From NCBI GenBank assembly GCA_964548855.1, contig CAZJSR010000001.1, positions 62,001 to 126,000 of the forward strand: a stretch of 64,000 nucleotides of DNA, written 5' to 3'. The notes below the pieces were generated by a model that saw nothing but the letters and a program-made list of their open reading frames with translations, made no database searches and had not been told where the DNA came from. Below, piece by piece: positions 1-8,613 of this stretch. A program made the position numbers and the translations under genes. Every line of letters starts with the position of its first letter. The stretch's first letter is position 1. Origin of the DNA: UBA3206 sp964548855 (lineage in GTDB: Bacteria > Bacillota_I > Bacilli_A > Acholeplasmatales > Anaeroplasmataceae).

Positions 1-1225
1 CACAAAAATTACAATTTGATATTCCTTTAATTTTAAAATCACAGTGATATAAATCAATACTCATATTATTTATTAAATAATCATAATTCATATTCTTATA
101 ACCATAGTATGTTAACTTATTAATAATCATATCCGCAAGATATTTATCAATAATTATTTCATCATAATTAGATATAACGTCCCCACAAATCAAATTATAA
201 TTTAAATCTTCTACATATAACTCATAACAAATGTAATTTTTTACTTCTTCGTTGATATTTAGCTTAAACAGACTACCATATTTAATATATGTTTCACTTA
301 AATATTTAGGTCCTAAAGATATAGTTCCACCATTTTCGTAAATATCCTCATAAATTCCAAATGTTCCGTTTATAATCTCTCCATTGTCATTAACCAAATA
401 TGAAATATTATCATCATATGAATAATCTCTATCTTCATGTATGGCAAAGCCTATAAAAAAGGAAATAACAAAAACGAACAATGAAGTAAGTAATAATATA
501 TATTTAAAAGCTTTAAAAATTAATTTCGTATTAATTATACTTTTTTTATTTCCATTTAAAACTTCATAATTATTTGAAGATGAAATTTTTTTATGACAAA
601 TAGCTTTTCTATCTTTAATCTCTATAACTAAGTCAGCATATGAATCTAAAATATCTTTATCATGAGATGAAATAATAACCAAGTTATCTTTAGAATATTT
701 CTTTAATATATCTAAAATTAAAAATTTATTAATTTTATCAAGAGCACTTATAACCTCGTCACATATTAAAACTTTCGGTTCTCTAACTAAAGCTATCGCA
801 AGACCTAATCGCTGCATCTCACCGCCAGATAATAATCCAGCATAGGAATTCTTATATTTTGATAATTGAACAAATTCTAAGTATTTTTTTATTCTATGAT
901 CTTGATTGTCAACTATATTTGCTGAATCTAATGACATTTTTAAACATTCATAACATGTTAAGTTATTAACTATATTTAAATTTTGAGAAACTATCCCATA
1001 AACATTCTTTCTAAGATAAATTTTATTATCTTTCACTTCATTTCCGTTATATAAAATAGAACCATTATAATTAAGAAATCCCGATAAACAACTTAACAAA
1101 GTGGTTTTACCACTTCCACTTTCACCAATTATAAAAGACATTCCATTATCTAAAAAATCTAAATTAATATCTTCTAATATCTTATTATTCTTAATAGTTA
1201 AATTTAAATTTCTTATTTCAATCAT
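1..1225 (-). CDS. ABC transporter, fused ATPase + FtsX-like permease (partial, runs off left edge)
   Basis: Reading the minus strand from the ATG at 1225 gives at least 408 residues with no stop before the window edge. Residues 1 to about 205 are an ABC ATPase: Walker A GESGSGKTT near residue 33, signature LLSGGEMQRLG, Walker B VLICDEV and H-loop SSHD. A membrane segment follows (about residues 230-255), then the start of an extracytoplasmic domain, as in MacB/LolCDE-type transporters that have FtsX permeases. The start overlaps the stop of the preceding transporter gene (ATGATTGA), implying translational coupling. It is the second of two fused ATPase-permease genes behind a secreted MACPF protein; together they could form a heterodimer. 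The substrate is unknown. Confidence 0.85.
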   Translation of the reverse strand, partial: MIEIRNLNLTIKNNKILEDINLDFLDNGMSFIIGESGSGKTTLLSCLSGFLNYNGSILYNGNEVKDNKIYLRKNVYGIVSQNLNIVNNLTCYECLKMSLDSANIVDNQDHRIKKYLEFVQLSKYKNSYAGLLSGGEMQRLGLAIALVREPKVLICDEVISALDKINKFLILDILKKYSKDNLVIISSHDKDILDSYADLVIEIKDRKAICHKKISSSNNYEVLNGNKKSIINTKLIFKAFKYILLLTSLFVFVISFFIGFAIHEDRDYSYDDNISYLVNDNGEIINGTFGIYEDIYENGGTISLGPKYLSETYIKYGSLFKLNINEEVKNYICYELYVEDLNYNLICGDVISNYDEIIIDKYLADMIINKLTYYGYKNMNYDYLINNMSIDLYHCDFKIKGISNCNFC

Positions 1226-3254
1226 GGGATACCTCGTTATAATATAACTCATTAACTGTCTTCTTTATTTCAATATTAATAAAATAAAAGTCAATTAGTG
1301 GAACAATAATAAATACAAATAAAAGTAGTAATAAATTATTTTTAATAAATACATTCGAGACAAAATATATTATTATACATATAAAAGAAATTAATAACAT
1401 ATCAATAAAACTTGATATATAATAAGTATATCTAATATCTTTATTTTTTACTTTTATCATTTTCAAAATTGACATATATACTCTCGTTTTATTCAAACAT
1501 TTCTTACGAATAAAAATAAAAAGAATTATAAATAAAACTACAATTATTACATAAGATATATAAATTGCATAAAGTATCATTAAATTACTATTTAGCATTG
1601 AACTAACAATTAAATTATCATATGGATAAAAAACATCATAACCACTAAATATATCATCATTAAGATCTATATCATTTGGATTATCAAAAAATATTGATAA
1701 CCTGTAATTTAATGATTTCACTATTTTTAAGTATGTCCTTTTATTCATGTAAACATAATAATTATTATTAGTGGTATTTATAATTGAATAATTAGATAAA
1801 TCAACTTCTACGTTATTAAAATAACATTTACTATTTTTAGGAAGATTAATAACATCATCTTCCATTGAATCTAAATAGTTTACATAGTACTTATTACCTA
1901 AAAATTTCGAATATAGATATGTATTTTTAGAAAGTAGTAAATAATCTATAATATCATTACATTCACTTAAAAAATACATCATACATTTATCTGTTTCTAC
2001 ATTCTTATTATCTTTTTTTATTTGTCCAACACCACTTATTTTATATTCGATGTCAGAATCTTTTAAATTAAATGTCGATCCAACAAGCTTATATGCAAAA
2101 TAACTAGATTCACTTATTTCATAAGAAAAGTCTCCAAGTATAAAAACCTCATTATTATTTTTTGGAAGTGTCCCCTTAATAATCTCATAGTCATAACATA
2201 GATTAAATGATATATAAAATTCATATTTATCTATATAACTAGAATCTGTATTATATTCAAATTCATTATTAATATTAAAACTAGTGTCAAAGATATAGTC
2301 ATTATAACTGTAATAATTATCATCCATAATTTCTTTTAATTCATCTGATACTTTTATACTACTATTTCCACCATCAATTATAATCCTTGATGGATCGCAA
2401 TTATAAATCATTGATGAATCTATAGATATATCTGTAAAAGAAATACTTATTTTATTAATTATAACAGCATAAGTAGTTAAAATAGATGTCATTAACAGTA
2501 TCAATATAATTGAAATAAAATTATTTCTTAATAATCTTAAAGATTTATATATAAGTTTTTTATCGTTAATAATATCATCATGAATATGTGATGTTGTTAC
2601 TTCTTTAACATTTGATAATATTTCTTCTTTTTCGATTTGTCCATGATTAATCATTATTTTTTTTACTAAAAAATCGCTAAAATCATTATCTTTATGTGTT
2701 ACAACAATAACAAGATGAGTTTTAGAAATTTCCGCTAATAAACTAATGATTATTTTTGCGTTTTCGCTATCAAGATTCGCAGTAGGCTCATCACATAAAA
2801 TAACCTTTGAGTCAATCAAAAGACATCTTATAATCGCAATTCTTTTTATTTCACCAGCTGATAGGTTTATTAGTTTTTCATCTTTTTTAAGAGCTAAGTG
2901 TACTTTATCTAATAAATTAAAAATATTTTGTTCTTTGTTACTCATTGATAATTTTAAATTTTCATATACCGTTAAATTTTCAAAAAGTCTATTATCTTGA
3001 TTTATAATTGAAAAATTATCTAGTAATTTTTTTGAATCCGATAATGACATATCTACGCCATTATAAAAATAATCACCTGAATCATAATCCTCTATTCCGC
3101 ATAAAATATTTAACAAAGTCGTCTTTCCACTACCATTTTCACCAACTATACCAACCAACCCTACATCAGGCAATGTTAAGGAAACTTCATTTAAAGCCAT
3201 ATTTATATTATTATTGTTGTTATAAAATTTTGATATTCTTTTTAATTCAATCAT
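1218..3254 (-). CDS. ABC transporter, fused ATPase + FtsX-like permease
   Basis: This 678-residue protein has an N-terminal ABC ATPase: Walker A GENGSGKTT near residue 40, signature NLSAGEIKR (an A replaces the usual G) and Walker B VILCDEPTANLD. A membrane span lies at about residues 240-265. A large extracytoplasmic domain of about 300 residues follows, then three C-terminal spans. This is the fused MacB/FtsX plan used for export, lipoprotein release or antimicrobial-peptide defence. The ATG at 3254 has GAGGA about 7 nt upstream. It lies 12 bp downstream of the MACPF gene's C-terminal remnant, so toxin-like protein and transporter appear to be one operon. Whether it exports the MACPF protein, protects against it or moves something else cannot be told from sequence. 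Confidence 0.88.
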   Translation of the reverse strand: MIELKRISKFYNNNNNINMALNEVSLTLPDVGLVGIVGENGSGKTTLLNILCGIEDYDSGDYFYNGVDMSLSDSKKLLDNFSIINQDNRLFENLTVYENLKLSMSNKEQNIFNLLDKVHLALKKDEKLINLSAGEIKRIAIIRCLLIDSKVILCDEPTANLDSENAKIIISLLAEISKTHLVIVVTHKDNDFSDFLVKKIMINHGQIEKEEILSNVKEVTTSHIHDDIINDKKLIYKSLRLLRNNFISIILILLMTSILTTYAVIINKISISFTDISIDSSMIYNCDPSRIIIDGGNSSIKVSDELKEIMDDNYYSYNDYIFDTSFNINNEFEYNTDSSYIDKYEFYISFNLCYDYEIIKGTLPKNNNEVFILGDFSYEISESSYFAYKLVGSTFNLKDSDIEYKISGVGQIKKDNKNVETDKCMMYFLSECNDIIDYLLLSKNTYLYSKFLGNKYYVNYLDSMEDDVINLPKNSKCYFNNVEVDLSNYSIINTTNNNYYVYMNKRTYLKIVKSLNYRLSIFFDNPNDIDLNDDIFSGYDVFYPYDNLIVSSMLNSNLMILYAIYISYVIIVVLFIILFIFIRKKCLNKTRVYMSILKMIKVKNKDIRYTYYISSFIDMLLISFICIIIYFVSNVFIKNNLLLLLFVFIIVPLIDFYFINIEIKKTVNELYYNEVSHD

Positions 3255-3266
3255 GATATTTCCTCA

Positions 3267-3718
3267 TTAAGTGTTAGACCTTTTTTTTAACTCAACCTTA
3301 AATTTTAATTTATCAATTATCCAATCATCTTCACATTTTCCAGAAGCTCCAAATAAAACTCCAAACCCTATACTTTCAAATTCACTACCATCAAAAGAAC
3401 AATTAAAACTTCCTTCTGTGTAAGACTTTTTACTTCCTCCAGGGAGTTCTGTTTCATATAATAATTTTGCATCCAATTCATTTATCGATGTATACAAAAG
3501 TATATATTGATATCCATCATCAATCAATTTGAAACTATAATCACAAGAAATTAATAAATACGATTTTTCATCTAATAACATAGCCTTTGTAAAAGAATCG
3601 CTCATATCAATATAAAACCTATTATTTTCTTTTTCCCATCGTCCTGTATCATGAATCTTATATCCAAAATTTTCGTTAAAATTAAATTCAATACCGCTAA
3701 AATCATATTGAGAACAAT
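3267..3718 (-). pseudogene. Out-of-frame C-terminal domain of the MACPF protein
   Basis: Directly after the MACPF gene's stop, another frame stays open to a TAA at 3267-3269. It encodes about 145 residues, starting near CSQYDFSGIEFNF and ending KVELKKRSNT. The only internal Met (3605) has no ribosome binding site. The two frames meet at a run of six A (coding strand, 3728-3733). One extra A would join them into a single protein of about 485 residues. The segment alternates hydrophobic and polar residues, looks like a beta-sandwich, and has several cysteines. I infer a C-terminal binding or lid domain of the MACPF protein, cut off by slippage in the A-run. A sequencing error is the alternative. 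Confidence 0.6.
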
Positions 3719-4723
3719 TTATATGAATTTTTTATACTCATCATAAGCATTCTTAAATTCTTGTGTTATACTTTCTGATTCATTTGACCATTTTAAATAC
3801 TGCCAAATTGGAACAAATGAATTATTTGGGTCATCTATCAAAACTGAATTTAACTGATCAGTAGCAAGTCTTTCCCATTCATCATAGTTATGTACCCATT
3901 TATTAAATGTTGCTCCATTTAATCCTCTATAATAACTATTGTAATAACCAGTTTCATTTTCAGTTGAACCACTTATAATAGTTGTAAATGAACCGCTAGA
4001 TGCGAATGCAAAAGATGTGTCATCAAATCTAGCTGATAAATCATTACTAAATGAAATAGAATCATAGTTTTCTAAATCTATTTTATTACTAGATAAGAAA
4101 CCATACGTTTCTACTGAACATCCATAATTTGCTTTGGTTAATATATGAGTACCGTAATCATCAAATATTCTAAAATACTCAGAGTAATCATTATTTAGAA
4201 CTACCTTTCTATGAGCATTTATAACAGAATTTTTATAACCATCGGAAACACATCTTGAATACGCATCTCCATAATCTTCTGCTGGATTTTCAAGGTAGGT
4301 TTGATACGTTACTTTAGATTCATATTTTTTATAATATTTTTGAAAATATTGTTTTGATACATTAGTTGAAATATTAAAATTATTTATAATTTTTACAGTG
4401 GCAATTCCATCGATATTCGCACTCTCTGAAAAATTCATACTTTTTGTACTTTTAGAAACAAAATTTTCTAAACTATCCTCACATATTTCATAACGATTGC
4501 CAGAACCTATAGTAATTTTCTTTGATACAACATTTTCATATAATTTATCATAGTCAAATACTAAATTTGTCAAAAAAGTTGCTTCACTAACCTCATTCTT
4601 CACTAAATTTAAACTTCTACCTAAATTATCATCTTTTATCAATTCATATGTGGCTGCGTTTATCTCAATATTGCACATAGCAAATAAAAAAAGAAATAAA
4701 TAGATAACTATAATTTTCTTCAT
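3719..4723 (-). CDS. Secreted MACPF/perforin-domain protein
   Basis: The 334-residue product has an N-terminal signal peptide (MKK, hydrophobic run, likely cleavage after EINA near residue 24). It carries the MACPF hallmark YGTH at about residues 190-193 inside FRIFDDYGTHILTKANYG. Flanking regions rich in Ser, Thr and Asp resemble the segments that form transmembrane hairpins in this superfamily. The end (PIWQYLKW followed by a charged helix) matches the usual close of MACPF domains. MACPF proteins make large ring-shaped pores; bacterial members include antagonistic toxins of gut Bacteroides. I start at the ATG at 4723, which has GGAGG 5-6 nt upstream, not the TTG at 4735. The frame closes at 3719, but a C-terminal domain continues out of frame. 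ABC transporter genes follow directly. Confidence 0.82.
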   Translation of the reverse strand: MKKIIVIYLFLFLFAMCNIEINAATYELIKDDNLGRSLNLVKNEVSEATFLTNLVFDYDKLYENVVSKKITIGSGNRYEICEDSLENFVSKSTKSMNFSESANIDGIATVKIINNFNISTNVSKQYFQKYYKKYESKVTYQTYLENPAEDYGDAYSRCVSDGYKNSVINAHRKVVLNNDYSEYFRIFDDYGTHILTKANYGCSVETYGFLSSNKIDLENYDSISFSNDLSARFDDTSFAFASSGSFTTIISGSTENETGYYNSYYRGLNGATFNKWVHNYDEWERLATDQLNSVLIDDPNNSFVPIWQYLKWSNESESITQEFKNAYDEYKKFI

Positions 4724-4756
4724 TTTTTCCTCCAATATACTTTAAAATCATATTGA

Positions 4757-4785
4757 TTTATATCATTTAAATCAAATAAAAACAA
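4757..4785 (-). promoter_or_regulatory. Predicted sigma-A-type promoter of the MACPF operon
   Basis: On the minus strand, TTGTTT (4780-4785) and TATAAA (4757-4762) are separated by 17 nt. The -10 box lies about 34 nt upstream of the MACPF start codon. It is the best candidate in the AT-rich gap between rpoC's terminator and the MACPF gene. Confidence 0.5.
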
Positions 4786-4845
4786 GAAAAATACAAGATT
4801 TCAAATTAATAATTACAAGACCATAAAAATATATAATAAAAGTTC

Positions 4846-4878
4846 ATAAAAAAATCCATGATTTAAAAATCATGGATA
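4846..4878 (-). terminator. Rho-independent terminator after rpoC
   Basis: A 9-bp perfect stem (arms 4854-4862 and 4869-4877, ATCCATGAT paired with ATCATGGAT) is followed on the minus strand by a run of seven T. It lies just behind the rpoC stop and ends the large rpoBC transcript before the MACPF module. Confidence 0.85.
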
Positions 4879-4885
4879 TTTTTTA

Positions 4886-7800
4886 TTATTCTAAATTTTC
4901 ATCAGAACCATCATCATTAAATTCTTCTGATTCTTCTAAATCTTCATCACTTTGATTTACTACAACATCTAAATCATCAGTATCAGTTTCAAATTCACTT
5001 TCTTCTGATGGTTTATGTTCACATTCAAAAGATTCTTCAATTAGAGTACCAGTTCCAGCTGGAATTAATCCTCCAATGATAATATTTTCCTTTAGACCTA
5101 CTAAATAGTCTTCCTTACCACGAATTGCAGCATCAGTTAAGATACGTGTAGTTTCTTGGAATGATGCAGCTGATAAGAATGAGTTAGAAGCTAGAGCGGC
5201 TTTTGTAATTCCTAGTAATAATTGTTTTGCAACTGGTAATGTACCATTATTAGATGCAAGTACTTTCTTACATTCAGCTTTATAATCATTTATAAATACA
5301 TCTTTTCCTGGAATTAACTTAGTGCTTCCTTCTTTTTCAATACGTACTTTTCTCATCATTTGACGAACAATAATTTCAATGTGCTTATCTGAAATTTCAA
5401 CACCTTGAGCACGGTATACTTTTTGAACTTCTTCGATAATATACTTTTGAACAGCTGTTGCGTCACAAATACGTAATAATTCTCTTGGTGCAATAGAACC
5501 TCTCATTAATTGAGTACCACGTTTAATTTCATCTCCAACGTGAACAAGTATATCAGCTGTCATATCAACTGTATATTCCTTAGTTCCCATTTCACCTTCA
5601 ATTTTAATAACTTGACCTCTTGAATCTTTCTTTTCAATTGAAATAACTGTACCATCAATTTCAGATAGTTGAGCTTTTCCTTTTGGATTACGTGCTTCAA
5701 ATAACTCTTGAACACGAGGAAGACCTTGTGTAATGTCAGCAGTTGAGGCAACTCCTCCACTGTGGAATGTACGCATTGTTAATTGTGTTCCTGGTTCTCC
5801 GATTGATTGAGCAGCAACTGTACCAACAGCTTCACCAACTTCAACAATCTTATTTGTAGCAAGGTTACGTCCATAACACTTCATACAAACACCGAACTTA
5901 GAACTACAAGTAATATTAGAACGAATACATACTTCAGTTACTCCTGAAGCTTCAATTAAAGCTGCAAGATCCTCGTTAGGAGCTTCATTACGTCTTGCGA
6001 TTACTTCTCCAGTAGTTGGATTAATAACATCTTTTGCAAGGAAACGACCAACGATACGGTCTGCAAGTTTAACAACTGTATTTCCATCAGAATCTTTAAT
6101 TTCTGATACATTAAATCCTTTTTCTGTTTCACAATCTTCTTGTGATACAATTACATCTTGAGATACGTCAACTAAACGACGAGTTAAGTATCCTGATTCA
6201 GCAGTCTTTAAAGCTGTATCTGTTGAACCTTTACGAGCTCCGTGAGTACTGATGAAGAATTCTGATACTGTTAAACCTTCTTTAAAGTTTGCTTTTACTG
6301 GAACCTCAATGACATCTCCTGTTGGGTTGTTCATTAGCCCACGCATACCAGCAAGTTGGGCAAAGTTTGAACGAGATCCACGAGATCCTGAATCGGCCAT
6401 CATGAAGATATGGTTATCTTTTTGTTTCTTTAATACGTCCCATAGTCCACTTTCAATGTCATCACGAGTTTTAGCCCATACAGCTGCAACTAACTTTGAA
6501 CGTTCTTTATCTGTAACAATACCCATATCATACATTTCTTTAATATGAGCTACTTGTCTATCTCCATCCGCAATCATTTCATCTTTCTTATCATATACAG
6601 CAACGTCAGCGGCACTAATTGTAATACCAGATACTGTAGAATAATAGAATCCTAGGTCTTTTAATCTATCTAGCATCTTTGATGTTTCTGTCATTTGATG
6701 ACATTTGAATACTCTTGCGATAATCTTTGCAATAAACTTCTTAGTAAATGGAGTAACTTCATCATGTGAAATCATTTCATCATAAGATTCTTTACTTGGT
6801 TTCATTAAATACTTTTCAGGAAGTTTATCATTTAAGTTTGCATCAGTTGGTTCATTTACATAAGGGAAATCTTCTGGGAGAATTTCATTAAAAATCATTT
6901 TTCCTAATGTTGTAAATAAATATTTACCATTAGTATCTACACCAGCAAATTTCGCTTCACCAAATGATCTTGGATCAACAAATATACGAGTATGAAGCGT
7001 AATTTCATTATTCTTGTATGCTATATATGCAGCATCTTTATTTACAAAGAAAGTACCTTCATTAAATTCTTTAGGTTCATTAACTGCATCATATTTACGT
7101 TCTAATGTTAAATAGTAGTTACCTAAAATCATATCTTGAGATGGAGTAACAACTGGTTTTCCATCTTTTGGATTTAGAATGTTATTTGATGCAAGCATTA
7201 ATAATCTAGCTTCTGCTTGAGCTTCATGACTTAAAGGAACATGGACAGCCATTTGGTCACCGTCGAAGTCAGCGTTAAATGCTGTTGTAACTAGAGGGTG
7301 AAGACGAATAGCCTTTCCTTCAATTAAAATTGGTTCAAATGCTTGAATACCTAAACGGTGAAGAGTAGGTGCACGGTTTAATAAAACTGGATGTTCACGA
7401 ATAACATTTTCAAGAATTTTCCAAACACAATCTAATTGTTGTTCACAAGCTTTCTTAGCAGCGCTAATTGATAATCCTGTACCCATTAAATCATGGATTA
7501 CAAATGGTTTAAATAATGTTAAAGCCATTTCTTTAGGAATTCCACATTGATACATCTTTAAGAATGGACCAACAACGATAACAGAACGTCCTGAATAGTC
7601 AACACGTTTACCTAGTAAGTTTTGACGGAAACGTCCTTGCTTACCACGTAACATATCTGATAAACTCTTTAAATGACGATTCTTAGAATCTGGATTTTTA
7701 CGTCCACGTTTTGAATTATCGATTAAAGCATCAACTGCTTCTTGTAACATACGTTTTTCATTCTTTGTAATTAGATGTGGAGCATTTTGTTCATATTGCT

Positions 7801-8602
7801 TTTTAAGACGATTATTACGATTTAAAATTCGACGATATAAATCATTTAAGTCTGTTGTAGCAAATCTACCACCATCTAGTTGAACCATTGGTCTAATATC
7901 AGGTGGAATAACTGGTAATACTTCAAGTACCATCCATTCAGGTTTATTATCTGAATTTAAGAAAGCTTCACATACTTCAAGACGTTTGATTGCGTAATCA
8001 CGTTTTTGTTTAGAAGTACTGTTAAGTTCTTTACGAAGTTCAGTAACTAAAGATTTAAGATCTAATTCTTTTAATAATGTCTTAATAGCTTCAGCACCCG
8101 TTTCTGCCTTGAAGCTGCTTCCACATTTAGCATAAGCCTCTGAATATTGTTGTTCAGTGATTGTATCTTTCTTCTTAAAACCAGAATTAGATGGATCGAT
8201 TACGATATATTTTGCTAAATATACAACTTCATCTAATTCTTTTGCTTTAAGATCTAATAATGTTGCTAATCTAGAAGGACTATTTCTTAAGAACCACGCA
8301 TGAACAACAGGACTTGCTAATTTAATATGTCCCATTCTTTCACGACGTACTTTAGACTCAGTAATTTCAACACCACATTTTTCACAAACTCTTCCCTTAA
8401 CATCATTGCGCTTAGATTTACCACAAGCACATTGATAATCCTTTGAAGGTCCGAAAATCTTTTCACAGAATAATCCATCTGGTTCTGGTTTTAAAGTACG
8501 ATAGTTGATAGTTTCATGCTTTCTTACTTCACCATGTGACCAAGATAAAATTTCTTCTGGAGATGCTAATCTAATTTTGATATATTTATAATTCTTACTC
8601 AT
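4886..8602 (-). CDS. rpoC: DNA-directed RNA polymerase subunit beta'
   Basis: The 1,238-residue product is the beta' subunit of RNA polymerase. Visible hallmarks are the N-terminal zinc finger (CACG with a CEKCG pair), the catalytic NADFDGDQMAVH loop that binds the active-site Mg2+, the trigger-loop region and the conserved GEPGTQLTMRTFHSGG segment. The C-terminus ends in an acidic tail of about 50 residues rich in Glu, Asp and Ser, which looks lineage-specific. It lies 11 bp behind rpoB in the usual rpoB-rpoC order, and a strong terminator follows. Length is normal for Firmicutes and no frameshift is seen. Confidence 0.98.
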   Translation of the reverse strand: MSKNYKYIKIRLASPEEILSWSHGEVRKHETINYRTLKPEPDGLFCEKIFGPSKDYQCACGKSKRNDVKGRVCEKCGVEITESKVRRERMGHIKLASPVVHAWFLRNSPSRLATLLDLKAKELDEVVYLAKYIVIDPSNSGFKKKDTITEQQYSEAYAKCGSSFKAETGAEAIKTLLKELDLKSLVTELRKELNSTSKQKRDYAIKRLEVCEAFLNSDNKPEWMVLEVLPVIPPDIRPMVQLDGGRFATTDLNDLYRRILNRNNRLKKQYEQNAPHLITKNEKRMLQEAVDALIDNSKRGRKNPDSKNRHLKSLSDMLRGKQGRFRQNLLGKRVDYSGRSVIVVGPFLKMYQCGIPKEMALTLFKPFVIHDLMGTGLSISAAKKACEQQLDCVWKILENVIREHPVLLNRAPTLHRLGIQAFEPILIEGKAIRLHPLVTTAFNADFDGDQMAVHVPLSHEAQAEARLLMLASNNILNPKDGKPVVTPSQDMILGNYYLTLERKYDAVNEPKEFNEGTFFVNKDAAYIAYKNNEITLHTRIFVDPRSFGEAKFAGVDTNGKYLFTTLGKMIFNEILPEDFPYVNEPTDANLNDKLPEKYLMKPSKESYDEMISHDEVTPFTKKFIAKIIARVFKCHQMTETSKMLDRLKDLGFYYSTVSGITISAADVAVYDKKDEMIADGDRQVAHIKEMYDMGIVTDKERSKLVAAVWAKTRDDIESGLWDVLKKQKDNHIFMMADSGSRGSRSNFAQLAGMRGLMNNPTGDVIEVPVKANFKEGLTVSEFFISTHGARKGSTDTALKTAESGYLTRRLVDVSQDVIVSQEDCETEKGFNVSEIKDSDGNTVVKLADRIVGRFLAKDVINPTTGEVIARRNEAPNEDLAALIEASGVTEVCIRSNITCSSKFGVCMKCYGRNLATNKIVEVGEAVGTVAAQSIGEPGTQLTMRTFHSGGVASTADITQGLPRVQELFEARNPKGKAQLSEIDGTVISIEKKDSRGQVIKIEGEMGTKEYTVDMTADILVHVGDEIKRGTQLMRGSIAPRELLRICDATAVQKYIIEEVQKVYRAQGVEISDKHIEIIVRQMMRKVRIEKEGSTKLIPGKDVFINDYKAECKKVLASNNGTLPVAKQLLLGITKAALASNSFLSAASFQETTRILTDAAIRGKEDYLVGLKENIIIGGLIPAGTGTLIEESFECEHKPSEESEFETDTDDLDVVVNQSDEDLEESEEFNDDGSDENLE

Positions 8603-8613
8603 TAGTGCGCCTC

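Noticed and set aside
3719..3733. Programmed -1 ribosomal frameshift at the MACPF/C-terminal junction
   Set aside because: The zero-frame codons AAA AAA are preceded by T, which is a poor slippery heptamer, and no downstream pseudoknot is evident. Slippage at the DNA level or an error is more likely.
6252..6548. Plus-strand open frames inside rpoC, rplA, rplK and nusG
   Set aside because: They lie opposite highly conserved coding sequence, have no ribosome binding sites and no recognisable domains.
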